Shown: positions 7,835 through 17,164, counted from the first letter of the stretch. The stretch: 64,000 nt of DNA from Streptococcus macacae NCTC 11558 (GCF_000187995.2 NZ_AEUW02000001.1:372001-436000); one strand, 5' to 3'. The notes: generated from the sequence alone by a model not told the origin. Made by a program: numbers and translations.

Positions 7835-10798
7835 ATGGAAAAAAGATTCATTAAAACTTACCTCGTTGTACCTTTGGCACTAACAATGTTTGCTGCTGCA
7901 AAAGTCTCAGCAGATGAAAGCCAAGCAGCGGACAATCAAACCTCAGCTGCAAAAACGGTGGTATCAACTAGTTCACAAAGTTCAGTTAGCAGACAGACTG
8001 CTGCAGCTGAGACATCATCTGATCAGATGAATTCAGCTTCTAATACTGGAAATACTGGACAAGAAGCAAATGCAGAAAAGTCTGAGAATACTACTACAGA
8101 GGCTAGCACTGAAAATCCTAGGCAGCAGGGAGATACAAGTGTCAGGGAGGAAACGACTGAACCTAGCTCTCAAGAAGTTTCAAAGGCAAGCAGCAGTACT
8201 GATTCCCAAACACTAACAAATACAGCAAATACGACAAGCCGTTCAGCAGATGAAAAAATATCTGATGAAAAGGCCAGTCAGCCAAAGACACAGTCTTCAC
8301 AGGCAAAACCAGAGAGATTAAAACGCTCAAGCTTGACAGCAGTGAGTCAGGTAAATCAGCCTGCTTCAAAAATACAGCAGTCTTCCAAAAAAGAAGATAG
8401 AGCTAAAGAGGTGACAAAGGCAATTGTTGAAGAGAAGGGCATCAAGCTGCAGTATAATGACAGCATTGCTCCAAATACTAAAATTCAGTTTGCTGTTTGG
8501 TCAGATAGTAATGGGCAAGATGATCTTAGGTGGTATACGGCCAATAATATGGGTGCTGCCTATGTTGAGTTTAAAAATCACCGAAGTTACGGCAGTTATA
8601 ATATCCATACTTATGCCAACAAAAACGGTAAAATGATTGGACTGAATGCTGCCAAAATAACGATTCCTCTGCCTCAGGTTAAAACAAGTATAACAAAAAC
8701 ATCAGCTAGGAATTTTGATATTGTTGTCTCTAATGTTCCTAATACCATTACAAAGGTCAGTGTCCCTGTCTGGTCAGCTATTAAAGGACAGGATGACCTT
8801 AAATGGTATCAAGCTTCCAAGACAGCTCCTGGTACGTATAAGGTGACTGTTAATACCAAGGATCATGGAAATGATTTAGGTCATTATCAGGCTCATGTTT
8901 ACGGTTATAGTACGGTGACAGATTCCCAGATTGGCTTAGCTGCTACTTCAGGTTTTGATAATAATAATAATGTTAAGCTTACAAATGCTTCTGTCTCCAT
9001 CGCAAATTATGACCAAAACAAAACGACCTTTGATGTTAATGTTAAAGGAAGTGAAAATACTAAGACCCTAAAAGCTGTTCGTGTAGCTGTCTGGTCTCAG
9101 GAAAATGGTCAGGACGATTTGAAATGGTATACGCCGCAAGTTAAAAATAATCAGGCGACTGCTAAAGTGGATATTGCCAATCATGCTAATGTTTCGGGTG
9201 ATTATAATGTTCATGTTTATACAGATTATACTGACGGGACAACTTCAGGCACTGTTCTTGGAACTTATAAAATCATAAAATCCCCTGTTTCAGCTAAGTT
9301 AACATCAAATGGTATTGCCTTGAAATTTGAGGCAAACACTATAAAAGATAAATCCAAAGTTTCTTTTGCCGTTTGGTCTGATGTGAAAGGACAAGATGAC
9401 TTAAGATGGTATAGTGCCAATGATAAAGGTGAAGCTCTTGCTGCTTTTACGAATCATAAAGGGTATGGTAATTACAACATTCATACTTATGTTAATCAAA
9501 ATGGTAAAATGATTGGCCTGGATGCTAAAACTTTGATGATTAACCCGCCAAATATCTCCACACACATCACCAAGGCCGGAGATAATCAATATACGGTTAC
9601 CTTAAAAAATGTCCCTGATTATATATCGTCTGTTCAGGTTCCTGTTTGGACAGAGCAAAAAGGACAGGATGATATCAAATGGTATCAGGCACAAAAAACT
9701 GCTGATAAAACTTATGAGGCTAAGATTTTACTTAAAAATCATTCTTTTGAAAAAGGCCATTATAATGTTCATGTATATGGTCACAGTCAGTTAGAAAGCA
9801 ATAATCAGATAGGACTAGGAACTTCTGGTTTTGATGTTTCTTCTGTAAAAATAGAAGATGCCCAAGTTTCAGTGACTAACCACAATGCTAAAAATGGAAG
9901 TTTAGATGTTGTTGTTTCAGAAACGAATCATTCTAAGAAGTTGAAAACTGTCCGTGTAGCTGTCTGGTCCACAGCTAATCAAAGTAATCTTTACTGGTAT
10001 ACAAGCAGTGATGTCAAAAATGATCGTATAAACATTGCCGTTAATGAAAGCAACCATCAGTATATTAAAGGAAATTATAATGTTCATGTTTATGTCACCT
10101 ACCAAGATGGACAGGAAAAAGGCTTTAATAAAGGAAGCTATCGTTTAGAAGCAGACAGACCTGCTGTTCAGCTGCCGTCCTATTTTATTGATATCAGCAG
10201 CCATAACGGCTCTATTTCTGTTGATGAATTTAGGCGATTAAAACAGGCTGGTATTGAAGGCGTTGTCGTCAAACTAACGGAAGGAACTACCTATACCAAT
10301 CCTTTAGCCAGATCCCAAATTACTAATGCTAAAGCAGCTGGTATCAAGGTATCAGCCTATCATTACTCACATTATACTTCAGCCGCAGCAGCTCAGGCAG
10401 AAGCTCGTTATTTTGCCAATGCAGCTCAGGCTCATGGGTTAGGTGCAGCAACAGTAATGGTTAATGATATGGAAGAGTCTTCTATGCTGGCAAATGTTAA
10501 TAATAATGTCCAAGCCTGGCAGGATGAAATGAAGCGTTTGGGCTATGGAAATCTTGTCCATTATACTATGGCAAGCTGGCTGGATATTAGAGGCGGTCAA
10601 GTCAATACTTCAAGATTTGGAATCAATAATTTTTGGATTGCCCATTATGCTAAAGGCTATAACTATATGACGCAGGCAGAAGCTAAATCCAACGGGCTGT
10701 ATTCTAATGCAGCGGCTTGGCAATATACAAGTGTCTCACCTAAGTTAGGCCGCTCTTTAGATGAAAATATCGATTATACAGGCCGCTTTACAAGATAA
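7835..10798 (+). CDS. atlA: Secreted GH25 autolysin with six Bsp repeats (AtlA type)
   Basis: A 987-residue secreted muramidase. The signal peptide ends near KVSA-D (residue 26/27). A Ser/Thr/Gln-rich linker reaches ~190. Six Bsp-type repeats follow, each with a VW...GQDDLKWY-like core and a YNxHxY strand; the last repeat has the diverged QSNLYWY. The C-terminal GH25 lysozyme domain (~783-987) starts YFIDISSHNG and has the catalytic-type acidic cluster MVNDMEES. GH25 enzymes cleave MurNAc-GlcNAc bonds. The architecture equals AtlA of S. mutans, which acts in autolysis, cell separation and biofilm. Repeats 1-3 and 4-6 are two copies of one three-repeat block. The start has aaaggaa upstream. 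Confidence 0.93.
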   Translation: MEKRFIKTYLVVPLALTMFAAAKVSADESQAADNQTSAAKTVVSTSSQSSVSRQTAAAETSSDQMNSASNTGNTGQEANAEKSENTTTEASTENPRQQGDTSVREETTEPSSQEVSKASSSTDSQTLTNTANTTSRSADEKISDEKASQPKTQSSQAKPERLKRSSLTAVSQVNQPASKIQQSSKKEDRAKEVTKAIVEEKGIKLQYNDSIAPNTKIQFAVWSDSNGQDDLRWYTANNMGAAYVEFKNHRSYGSYNIHTYANKNGKMIGLNAAKITIPLPQVKTSITKTSARNFDIVVSNVPNTITKVSVPVWSAIKGQDDLKWYQASKTAPGTYKVTVNTKDHGNDLGHYQAHVYGYSTVTDSQIGLAATSGFDNNNNVKLTNASVSIANYDQNKTTFDVNVKGSENTKTLKAVRVAVWSQENGQDDLKWYTPQVKNNQATAKVDIANHANVSGDYNVHVYTDYTDGTTSGTVLGTYKIIKSPVSAKLTSNGIALKFEANTIKDKSKVSFAVWSDVKGQDDLRWYSANDKGEALAAFTNHKGYGNYNIHTYVNQNGKMIGLDAKTLMINPPNISTHITKAGDNQYTVTLKNVPDYISSVQVPVWTEQKGQDDIKWYQAQKTADKTYEAKILLKNHSFEKGHYNVHVYGHSQLESNNQIGLGTSGFDVSSVKIEDAQVSVTNHNAKNGSLDVVVSETNHSKKLKTVRVAVWSTANQSNLYWYTSSDVKNDRINIAVNESNHQYIKGNYNVHVYVTYQDGQEKGFNKGSYRLEADRPAVQLPSYFIDISSHNGSISVDEFRRLKQAGIEGVVVKLTEGTTYTNPLARSQITNAKAAGIKVSAYHYSHYTSAAAAQAEARYFANAAQAHGLGAATVMVNDMEESSMLANVNNNVQAWQDEMKRLGYGNLVHYTMASWLDIRGGQVNTSRFGINNFWIAHYAKGYNYMTQAEAKSNGLYSNAAAWQYTSVSPKLGRSLDENIDYTGRFTR

Positions 10799-10818
10799 GA
10801 ACAGTATGGAGAAAGTTT

Positions 10819-11415
10819 ATGATGAAAAGAAAACTTGAGGCAATTTTTCTAGTTTTTTTGACAGCGCTGTTGCTAACAGGCTGCTCACCGCATAAGAAAG
10901 ATAAAGCTGCTCAAAGGAGCCATTCAGAAAGGACGACTCAGCAGACAAAACAGAAAAATACCAGCAGGACAAGGACAACAGAAGCTGATCAAACGACTTC
11001 TGCGGCTTCCGCACCTAATACAGCAGATGGAAAAGATAGTTCAAAATCAAAAAAAGCATTTGCTTCAATAGATACAGGTGCTATCTTAAAATCGGATTAT
11101 ACTACGATGTCAGGAAACTGGACTAATGCTAAAGGGCAGACTTTGACCTTTAATCAAAAAGGACTGTCATCAAAAGGAATGACTGGAACTTATCTTGATA
11201 TTGATCAAAATGGAGTATTGCTACTAAAGGTTGATACTGAAAGAGCAAGCAATCTTATACTTTATATTGTCCCTGCTAACAAAACACTGCCTGAACAGTA
11301 TTTTCCAAGTGGTCTGTCTGATACTTCTGATACATCTAGAGATCGTATTATCCCTTCTACCGATCTAACTCGCAATATGGCTAGTGCTGTTTATTATCGT
11401 CACTCAAATCATTAA
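10819..11415 (+). CDS. Predicted lipoprotein downstream of the autolysin
   Basis: A 198-residue protein with a clear lipoprotein signal: basic start, hydrophobic core and lipobox LTGC with C22. A Gln/Thr/Ser/Lys-rich linker follows, then a small C-terminal domain from ~95 (DYTTMSGNWTNAKGQTLTF) with a pattern like short beta-barrel lipoproteins. It starts 20 nt after the autolysin stop and shares its terminator, so the two are probably cotranscribed. It may assist or control the autolysin at the membrane; that is inference from position only. Confidence 0.75.
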   Translation: MMKRKLEAIFLVFLTALLLTGCSPHKKDKAAQRSHSERTTQQTKQKNTSRTRTTEADQTTSAASAPNTADGKDSSKSKKAFASIDTGAILKSDYTTMSGNWTNAKGQTLTFNQKGLSSKGMTGTYLDIDQNGVLLLKVDTERASNLILYIVPANKTLPEQYFPSGLSDTSDTSRDRIIPSTDLTRNMASAVYYRHSNH

Positions 11416-11433
11416 AATTCTTCATAAAATTTA

Positions 11434-11463
11434 GAAAAAACCACACGTGTTTGTGGTTTTTTC
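11434..11463. terminator. Terminator after the autolysin operon
   Basis: Perfect arms aaaaaaccac / gtggtttttt around an acgtgttt loop, with T-rich flank; symmetric enough to work both ways. Confidence 0.88.
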
Positions 11464-11618
11464 TGATATAATTAAAAGGAATAATAAAAAAACTTAGCTG
11501 CTAACAACTAAGTGAAAAAATACTGCTAATGAGATGACGATGTCAGCTCATTTAAGTAGCAGAGTTTGGAAAATAGAATGAACTGTGATAAAATAAACTC
11601 ACATATGGAGGAAACAAC

Positions 11619-12113
11619 TTGATTAAAATATTTGGGAAAATGCGATATCATTGGCAGCCAGAATTATCCATATTGATTATATATTGGTCAATTGCCATTA
11701 CTCCAATATTTATTGGTTTGTCGCTCTTACGTGAGCATACGCAGATTCCTAGTCAGTTTTTTATATTGGCCATTTTATTCATTGTTTTAGTAGGGGCAGG
11801 CTTTCATCGCTATTTTGTCATTGAGGAAAATGGAAAGCTGCGGATTGTCTCACTGAATTTTTTTAGAAAATCACGCATAGCTATTGCACAAATCGAAAAA
11901 GTAGAAGTGACTAAGTCAAGTATAACTCTGATTGTCAAGAATCAACCCAACCGTATCTTTTATATGCGTAAATGGCCCAAAAAGTATTTTTTAGATGCTT
12001 TGGCGCTTCATCCTGATTTTAAAGGTGAGGTAGAATTGCTAGATAATTTTATTAATCTGGACTATTTTGAAACTTATAAGAATGATAAAAAAGCTCTTAC
12101 AAAGAAGATCTAA
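11619..12113 (+). CDS. ebsA: EbsA-family membrane protein
   Basis: A 164-residue protein with two membrane segments (~18-40 and ~47-66) and a C-terminal cytoplasmic-like domain (YFVIEENGKLRIVSLNFFRK...). This fits the EbsA family, first named in Enterococcus near the pheromone-binding ebs genes. In streptococci it commonly faces a ferredoxin gene, as here. The start is TTG at 11619, with ggagg at 11607-11611. Its last 17 bp overlap the end of the ferredoxin gene on the other strand. The molecular role is not established. Confidence 0.75.
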   Translation: MIKIFGKMRYHWQPELSILIIYWSIAITPIFIGLSLLREHTQIPSQFFILAILFIVLVGAGFHRYFVIEENGKLRIVSLNFFRKSRIAIAQIEKVEVTKSSITLIVKNQPNRIFYMRKWPKKYFLDALALHPDFKGEVELLDNFINLDYFETYKNDKKALTKKI

Positions 12114-12121
12114 GAGCTTTT
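12088..12121. terminator. Bidirectional terminator inside two overlapping gene ends
   Basis: The arms aaaaagctctta (12088-12099) and taagagctttt (12111-12121) pair. The hairpin covers the stop codon of ebsA (12111-12113) and that of the ferredoxin gene (complement of 12097-12099). Confidence 0.8.
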
Positions 12122-12294
12122 GTAGGACAAAATTTGACAGCAGTGAGAATGTCATCATCTTCAGAAAAGATTTGAACTTTCTCATCTGAATCTGCAAAGC
12201 GGACGATGCCATCATCATTATAGTCAAAAACGTTTGAATAAGTTTGGCAAAGACCGCAGGCGATACATTTTTCTGGAATAATTTCTATTTTCAT
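12097..12294 (-). CDS. fer: Ferredoxin, single [4Fe-4S] cluster
   Basis: A 65-residue ferredoxin of the Bacillus type. Cluster ligands are visible as CIACGLC (C10, C13, C16) and CPTKAL (C56). The protein is acidic, as expected for an electron carrier. It lies divergent from the LysM gene and convergent with ebsA, overlapping it by 17 bp. Its partner enzymes cannot be told from the window. Confidence 0.93.
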   Translation of the reverse strand: MKIEIIPEKCIACGLCQTYSNVFDYNDDGIVRFADSDEKVQIFSEDDDILTAVKFCPTKALRSSL

Positions 12295-12341
12295 AGTAGT
12301 ATTGTATTACAATAGTTGGTATTAAACAAGGGGAGGGAATC

Positions 12342-12854
12342 ATGTCAAAAAAACCATGGGAAGAAAAAGTAGCTGATACTGAAGATAATCAAGATGAAAT
12401 GACAAGGACATCAAAGGAAAATACTATTATCAGTACTCCTATTTTAACGATTTTATTGAGCCTTTTTGTTCTTATTATTATTGGTGTTTTATTCTTTGTT
12501 TTTTATACTTCAAACGGCGGGAGCAATGAACAGAAAGCGACCTCAGGTTTTTATGGCAGTTCTAAAACGACGAAAAAAAACAATAATAATAACAATAAAA
12601 CGAGTGCACAAAGCAGTCAGGAAAATCAAGAAACAACGGTTTCAGAATCTACTGAAGCAACGACCTCAGAAACGACTACCAGCTCTTCAGACGAAGATGG
12701 CAAAAATACCATAACCGTTGAAGGAGGAGAAGGAGCAGCTGGTATCGCTGCAAGAGCAGGCATTTCAGTTGATAAGCTCTATGAACTTAATCCTGATCAT
12801 ATGACACAAGGTTATTGGTATGCCAATCCTGGTGATAAAATAAAGATAAAATAA
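12342..12854 (+). CDS. Membrane-anchored LysM-like protein (SAG1386/EF1546 type)
   Basis: A 170-residue protein. A charged cytoplasmic start (~1-28) leads to one membrane helix (~30-52), an Asn/Ser/Thr-rich external stalk and a C-terminal LysM-like domain (~122-170) with [19 protein letters not shown] and the closing PGDKIKIK. LysM binds GlcNAc polymers, so the protein probably touches peptidoglycan. A poly-AAT run encodes the NNNNNN stretch in the stalk. It sits 10 nt upstream of cmk, a widely conserved order in streptococci, and is probably cotranscribed with it. Confidence 0.85.
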   Translation: MSKKPWEEKVADTEDNQDEMTRTSKENTIISTPILTILLSLFVLIIIGVLFFVFYTSNGGSNEQKATSGFYGSSKTTKKNNNNNNKTSAQSSQENQETTVSESTEATTSETTTSSSDEDGKNTITVEGGEGAAGIAARAGISVDKLYELNPDHMTQGYWYANPGDKIKIK

Positions 12855-12864
12855 AGAGGCAAAA

Positions 12865-13545
12865 ATGACAGGTATTAAAATTGCAATTGACGGTCCTGCT
12901 TCCAGTGGAAAAAGTACTGTAGCAAAAATTGTTGCTAGAGATCTCGATTATATTTATCTAGATACAGGTGCTATGTATCGCTCAGCAACCTACTTAGCGC
13001 TTAAAAATGGTGTTTCGCTGACAGATGAAAAAGCTATTATTAAACTGCTAAGAGAATATCCTATCAGTTTTGGCCGCCGTAAGGACAGTCAGCAAATGGT
13101 TTTTGTAGGTGACGTTGATATTACTGATCCTATTCGTGGAAATGAAGTGACCAATAATGTATCAACAGTAGCAGCCTTGCCGTTGGTTCGGCAGGCCTTA
13201 GTTGAATTGCAGCAGCAAATCGCTAATCAAGGCGGTATTGTCATGGATGGCCGAGATATTGGGACGGTAGTTTTACCTGATGCAGACCTAAAAATTTTTA
13301 TGCTAGCTTCAGTTGAAGAAAGAGCTAGACGCCGTTATAAAGAAAATTTGCAAAAGGGTATTGAAACAGATTTTGACACCTTAAAAGAAGAAATTGCCGC
13401 CCGTGATTACAAGGACAGCCATCGAAAAACATCTCCTTTAAAACCGGCTGAAGATGCTATAACTTTTGACACTACAGATGTAGATATCGCAGGTGTCGTG
13501 ACTTTTATTGAAGAAAGAGCGCAAAAAATTATTGACAGTCTGTAG
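12865..13545 (+). CDS. cmk: Cytidylate kinase
   Basis: A 226-residue (d)CMP kinase, full length, which phosphorylates CMP and dCMP with ATP. The P-loop GPASSGKST is at 10-18. [28 protein letters not shown] and a long NMP-binding insert typical of bacterial CMP kinases follow. The start is preceded by aaagagg. The promoter of the infC operon begins inside its last codons. Confidence 0.97.
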   Translation: MTGIKIAIDGPASSGKSTVAKIVARDLDYIYLDTGAMYRSATYLALKNGVSLTDEKAIIKLLREYPISFGRRKDSQQMVFVGDVDITDPIRGNEVTNNVSTVAALPLVRQALVELQQQIANQGGIVMDGRDIGTVVLPDADLKIFMLASVEERARRRYKENLQKGIETDFDTLKEEIAARDYKDSHRKTSPLKPAEDAITFDTTDVDIAGVVTFIEERAQKIIDSL

Positions 13546-13560
13546 AAACTTTGATATGAT
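13532..13560 (+). promoter_or_regulatory. Promoter of the infC-rpmI-rplT operon
   Basis: A perfect TTGACA (13532-13537), a 17-bp spacer and TATGAT (13555-13560). The -35 lies within the end of cmk. Transcription would start near 13567 and make a ~150-nt leader. Confidence 0.85.
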
Positions 13561-13564
13561 GTTT

Positions 13565-13712
13565 AGAGTGAGAAAAGCAGAAGTGAGAGCTTCTCGCCTT
13601 GCGACTAACGTTGTCTGGCTCTACATATCAAGTTTCAGTAAATGAAAGATAATTGTAGTGCGGATTTGATTGGTCAAATCCGCTTTCGTTTTTCTCAAAA
13701 AATAAAAAAGGG
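13565..13712 (+). promoter_or_regulatory. infC leader with attenuator (L20-leader type)
   Basis: The untranslated leader contains a structured stretch (gtgagaaaagcagaagtgag with gagcttctcgcc downstream) and then a strong intrinsic terminator at 13659-13695, arms gcggatttga / tcaaatccgc plus a T-rich tail, before any gene. In Firmicutes the infC-rpmI-rplT leader is controlled by ribosomal protein L20 through such an attenuator. The assignment is by position and structure, not by covariance search. Confidence 0.7.
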
Positions 13713-13721
13713 GTGAAGAAT

Positions 13722-14243
13722 ATCGCTAAAAAAGATTTATTCATAAATGATGAAATTCGTGTCCGCGAAGTTCGTCTTGTTGGTCTTGATGGTGAACAGT
13801 TAGGAATCAAGCCGCTCTCAGAAGCTCAGGCTGTTGCTGATGATGCTAATGTTGATTTGGTTTTGATCCAGCCGCAAGCGACACCGCCTGTTGCAAAGAT
13901 TATGGACTATGGAAAGTTCAAATTTGAGTATCAAAAGAAACAAAAGGAACAACGCAAAAAACAAAGTGTTGTTACCGTAAAAGAAGTGCGCCTCAGTCCT
14001 GTTATTGATAAGGGAGATTTTGAGACAAAGCTTCGTAATGGCCGGAAATTTCTCCAAAAGGGAAATAAGGTTAAGGTTTCTATTCGGTTTAAGGGCCGAA
14101 TGATTACTCATAAGGAAATTGGAGCAAAGGTATTAGCAGACTTTGCTGAAGCAACACAAGATATTGCTATCATTGAGCAAAGAGCTAAAATGGATGGACG
14201 TCAAATGTTTATGCAGCTTGCACCAATTCCAGACAAAAAATAA
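13722..14243 (+). CDS. infC: Translation initiation factor IF-3
   Basis: IF-3, about 173 residues from the proposed start. It binds the 30S subunit, prevents premature joining of 50S and checks the start codon. The N domain has [15 protein letters not shown], the linker is rich in Lys/Gln, and the C domain ends [17 protein letters not shown] at 13713 would give MKNIAKKD but overlaps the ribosome site. The run aaggggtga (13708-13716) is ideally placed for AUC at 13722. E. coli and Bacillus infC use AUU, allowing IF-3 to repress itself, so a non-standard start is expected here too. First of three genes in the operon. Confidence 0.93.
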   Translation: MAKKDLFINDEIRVREVRLVGLDGEQLGIKPLSEAQAVADDANVDLVLIQPQATPPVAKIMDYGKFKFEYQKKQKEQRKKQSVVTVKEVRLSPVIDKGDFETKLRNGRKFLQKGNKVKVSIRFKGRMITHKEIGAKVLADFAEATQDIAIIEQRAKMDGRQMFMQLAPIPDKK

Positions 14244-14274
14244 AGTCATACAATAAATAATGAGGAGAATAAAA

Positions 14275-14475
14275 ATGCCAAAACAAAAAACACACCGCGC
14301 TTCAGCAAAACGTTTTAAACGCACAGGTTCAGGTGGTTTAAAACGTTTCCGGGCCTATACTTCGCACCGTTTTCACGGTAAAACTAAAAAGCAACGTCGT
14401 CATCTTCGTAAAGCAGCCATGGTGCACTCAGGAGATTTCAAACGTATTAAATCAATGCTTACTGGCTTGAAATAA
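14275..14475 (+). CDS. rpmI: 50S ribosomal protein L35
   Basis: A 66-residue, strongly basic protein beginning [15 protein letters not shown], the standard L35 start. The ATG at 14275 has gagga about 9 nt upstream, so the longer MRRIK form is not needed. It lies between infC and rplT. Confidence 0.98.
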   Translation: MPKQKTHRASAKRFKRTGSGGLKRFRAYTSHRFHGKTKKQRRHLRKAAMVHSGDFKRIKSMLTGLK

Positions 14476-14519
14476 GCATAACAATATTAAAAATAAAAGA
14501 ATTATTGGAGGATCTATAA

Positions 14520-14879
14520 ATGGCTCGTGTTAAAGGTGGCGTTGTTTCACGCAAACGTCGTAAACGTGTTTTAAAATTAGCTAAAGGTTATTATGGTTCA
14601 AAGCATATCCTATTTCGTACTGCTAAAGAGCAAGTACTAAATTCATATTACTATGCTTACCGTGACCGTCGTCAAAAGAAACGTGATTTTCGTAAACTTT
14701 GGATTACTCGTATTAATGCTGCAGCGCGTATGAATGGACTTTCATACTCACAATTGATGCATGGCTTAAAATTGGCTGAAATTGAAGTAAATCGTAAGAT
14801 GCTTGCGGATTTAGCAGTTAATGATGCAGCTGCTTTTACAGCTCTTGCAGAAGAAGCTAAAGCAAAGCTTAGCAAATAA
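14520..14879 (+). CDS. rplT: 50S ribosomal protein L20
   Basis: A 119-residue L20, which binds 23S rRNA early in 50S assembly and is the known repressor of this operon in Firmicutes. The standard start [20 protein letters not shown] and the C-terminal globular part ([20 protein letters not shown]) are intact. The ribosome site ggagg lies at 14506-14510. Followed by a strong terminator. Confidence 0.98.
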   Translation: MARVKGGVVSRKRRKRVLKLAKGYYGSKHILFRTAKEQVLNSYYYAYRDRRQKKRDFRKLWITRINAAARMNGLSYSQLMHGLKLAEIEVNRKMLADLAVNDAAAFTALAEEAKAKLSK

Positions 14880-14882
14880 CAA

Positions 14883-14921
14883 AAAAATAAGCTGGAATTA
14901 ATTTTCCAGCTTATTTTTTAT
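14883..14921 (+). terminator. Terminator of the infC operon
   Basis: The arms aataagctggaa / ttccagcttatt around ttaatt, then a T run. Confidence 0.9.
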
Positions 14922-14953
14922 TAAGGCTGTGGCTAAAGAAACCGTCATATTAA

Positions 14954-15001
14954 AGGATTTGACAAAAGTTGAGATAAGAGAACGATGTCAAATAACCTTC
15001 T
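14954..15001 (-). terminator. Probable ltaS terminator
   Basis: An imperfect inverted repeat pairs atttgaca with tgtcaaat, extended by aagg/cctt with a bulge, around a ~22-nt loop. It sits just past the ltaS stop on the minus strand. Weaker than neighbouring terminators. Confidence 0.45.
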
Positions 15002-17164
15002 TTATTTCTTTTTATTAGATGTTGATTTTGTTGATTGCTCATTGTCTGCTTCCGGATGCAATTCTTTATAGCTTGGAGCTTTGTATAAATCCTGTGTTGA
15101 TCTATCCCCGTGTTTCGTATAGAGACTTGTTGATTTTTTACCGAGTTTCTCTTCTGTTTCCTTTAACTTATCCAGTGCATCTTTTTTGTAGGTAATGGAT
15201 TTGAGATCGGTAGAGCTTAAGCCGCTGTCTTTATCAAAGCGCAGTAGATCTCCCGTTTGGATCTTATCACTGATCTTCAATTGTTCATCTACAGCATCAC
15301 GCAATTCCTTGAGCTTAGCAGATGTTGCTTCGTCAGGATTTGTAATTTCAACTCCTGTTTTTGTATTGTAAACACGGCCGCTGAAGCTTGTATAATCAGG
15401 ACTGAAGTAATCACCTTGAGAATGACGGAAGGCAACTATTTGTTTGTTATCAGGAGAAAGCAGGTCTTGCCCTAGTTCTACGTATTTCTTTGTATCAACG
15501 CCTAGTAAATGCAAGAGAGTTGGCAGAGCATCAACTTCTCCTCCAAAAGTATTGTTGATAAATCCTTTGTTCATACCTGGAATATGAATCATATAAGGCA
15601 CACGCTGTAACATGGCGTTGTTATATTCGGTCCAAGTTTGTGAATCTTTGCCAAGAAGCGGAGCAAGGTCTGTGTTTCTTGAATCCGCAATACCATAATG
15701 GTCACCATACATAACGATTACAGAGTTATTATACAAACCAGAAGCTTTGAGATAGTCGAAAAAGTTTTTGATAGCAGAATCTAAATAATTAGCTGTTGCA
15801 AAGTAACCGTTTATTGTCTTATCCTCTGTTTTTGCTAGAGGAAAGCCCTTGTCATCGCCAGACAAACTTTGATAAGGGTAATGGTTGGAAACCGTAATAA
15901 ATTTAGTATAAAAAGGCTGCTGCATGTGTTCAAGGTACTTAATAGAATCCGCAAACATTACTTTATCATTGAGACCGTATTGGAAAGAATTGTCCTTAGT
16001 CATTTTAGACATAAACGATTGGTCAAAGAAATTTTGATAGCCTAGCTGTTTATAAGCATTATTGCGATTCCAGAAAGTTCCGATGTTACCATGAAAGACA
16101 GCACTGCTGTAACCTTGCGTTTTGTTTAAAATATGAGGGGCTGCCTGCTGAGTATTATCACCTCCGTATTGAACAAAGAAAGAACCTTGGTTCAGCCCAA
16201 ACAGTGAAGTCTCCATGAGGGTTTCAGCATCTGAAGTTTTCCCTGCTTTAACCTGATGGAAAAAGTTGGAAAACGAGAAGGTTTCTTTGGAATGATATAA
16301 GGAGTTAAGAAAAGGTGTGACCTCATATTCTTTATTGTCAACATTGAGCTTATAATCAATTAAAAACTGCTGGAAACTTTCCAAGTGTAAAACGATAACA
16401 TTTTTGCCCTTGGCAATTCCGTAGTATTTGGGATTCGGTTTTGCATAGTGTTTTTGAACATACTTTTTAACGGCTTTAAGTTCACCTGATGTTGCTTCTG
16501 AGCGTATTTTATTAGTCTGGTAGGTTTGGTTGGCACTGTAAGCTGTAAAGGCTGGAAGCCCTAATGCACGAACAATATAAACATTTGAAAACCCGCGTGA
16601 TAAAAGCTCAGGACGATCAACTTCAGCCATAAAAAGATTGATAGAAAAGAGCAATCCTGACAGAGCTGTGATAGCAAAACCAGCTCTTTTATTGAATGGT
16701 CTTTGATCAAAGCTCAACTTTTTAAATGAAAATGCAGCTATAAAAATTAAATAATCAGCAATATACAGAATATCCCAAGGTCTTAGCAAATTAAGAGCTG
16801 AAGCTCCAAGACCAGCTGATGTTTTACTGCTTGCAAGAGCTGCATTAACTGTAATGAAATCTGAAAACTCTCTAAAATAAATAGAATTTGTAAATAAAAG
16901 TATATTTAATAGAGTATAGACAATAGCTGTCGTAATATAGAAAACTTTTGTATTTTTAATATATAAAGCCAGCCCCATCAACAGTAAACTCAGCGGAATA
17001 GGGTTGATAAGCATTAGAATATATTGATACGAAGTATCTAAATCAAGCTTAAAGTCAACATTGTAAGCCCAAACGGTTTTAAGCCAGTAAATTAAAACGA
17101 GCGTTAAAATGAATCCTAGGCGTGTATTAATAGCATTTAGGAGAAATTTTCCTACTTTTTTCAT
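15002..17164 (-). CDS. ltaS: Lipoteichoic acid synthase
   Basis: A 720-residue polytopic enzyme that polymerises glycerol phosphate from phosphatidylglycerol on the outer face of the membrane. Five membrane helices fill residues ~10-185. An extracellular sulfatase-fold domain runs from ~255 to ~600: HLES (E262, metal), GKTSDAE with the catalytic-type T310, and YGDHYG near 488. The C-terminal tail is Lys/Ser/Thr-rich and longer than in S. aureus LtaS. The gene is divergent from rlmI and monocistronic. Confidence 0.95.
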   Translation of the reverse strand: MKKVGKFLLNAINTRLGFILTLVLIYWLKTVWAYNVDFKLDLDTSYQYILMLINPIPLSLLLMGLALYIKNTKVFYITTAIVYTLLNILLFTNSIYFREFSDFITVNAALASSKTSAGLGASALNLLRPWDILYIADYLIFIAAFSFKKLSFDQRPFNKRAGFAITALSGLLFSINLFMAEVDRPELLSRGFSNVYIVRALGLPAFTAYSANQTYQTNKIRSEATSGELKAVKKYVQKHYAKPNPKYYGIAKGKNVIVLHLESFQQFLIDYKLNVDNKEYEVTPFLNSLYHSKETFSFSNFFHQVKAGKTSDAETLMETSLFGLNQGSFFVQYGGDNTQQAAPHILNKTQGYSSAVFHGNIGTFWNRNNAYKQLGYQNFFDQSFMSKMTKDNSFQYGLNDKVMFADSIKYLEHMQQPFYTKFITVSNHYPYQSLSGDDKGFPLAKTEDKTINGYFATANYLDSAIKNFFDYLKASGLYNNSVIVMYGDHYGIADSRNTDLAPLLGKDSQTWTEYNNAMLQRVPYMIHIPGMNKGFINNTFGGEVDALPTLLHLLGVDTKKYVELGQDLLSPDNKQIVAFRHSQGDYFSPDYTSFSGRVYNTKTGVEITNPDEATSAKLKELRDAVDEQLKISDKIQTGDLLRFDKDSGLSSTDLKSITYKKDALDKLKETEEKLGKKSTSLYTKHGDRSTQDLYKAPSYKELHPEADNEQSTKSTSNKKK

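Noticed and set aside
11490..11618. Hairpins upstream of ebsA considered as a riboswitch
   Set aside because: cttag/ctaag and atgag/ctcat arms are short and unlinked and match no riboswitch pattern. They are left unassigned.
13713..13724. GTG start for infC giving MKNIAKK
   Set aside because: This start would overlap its own ribosome site. The AUC at 13722 has ideal spacing and fits known infC control, though it is not proven.
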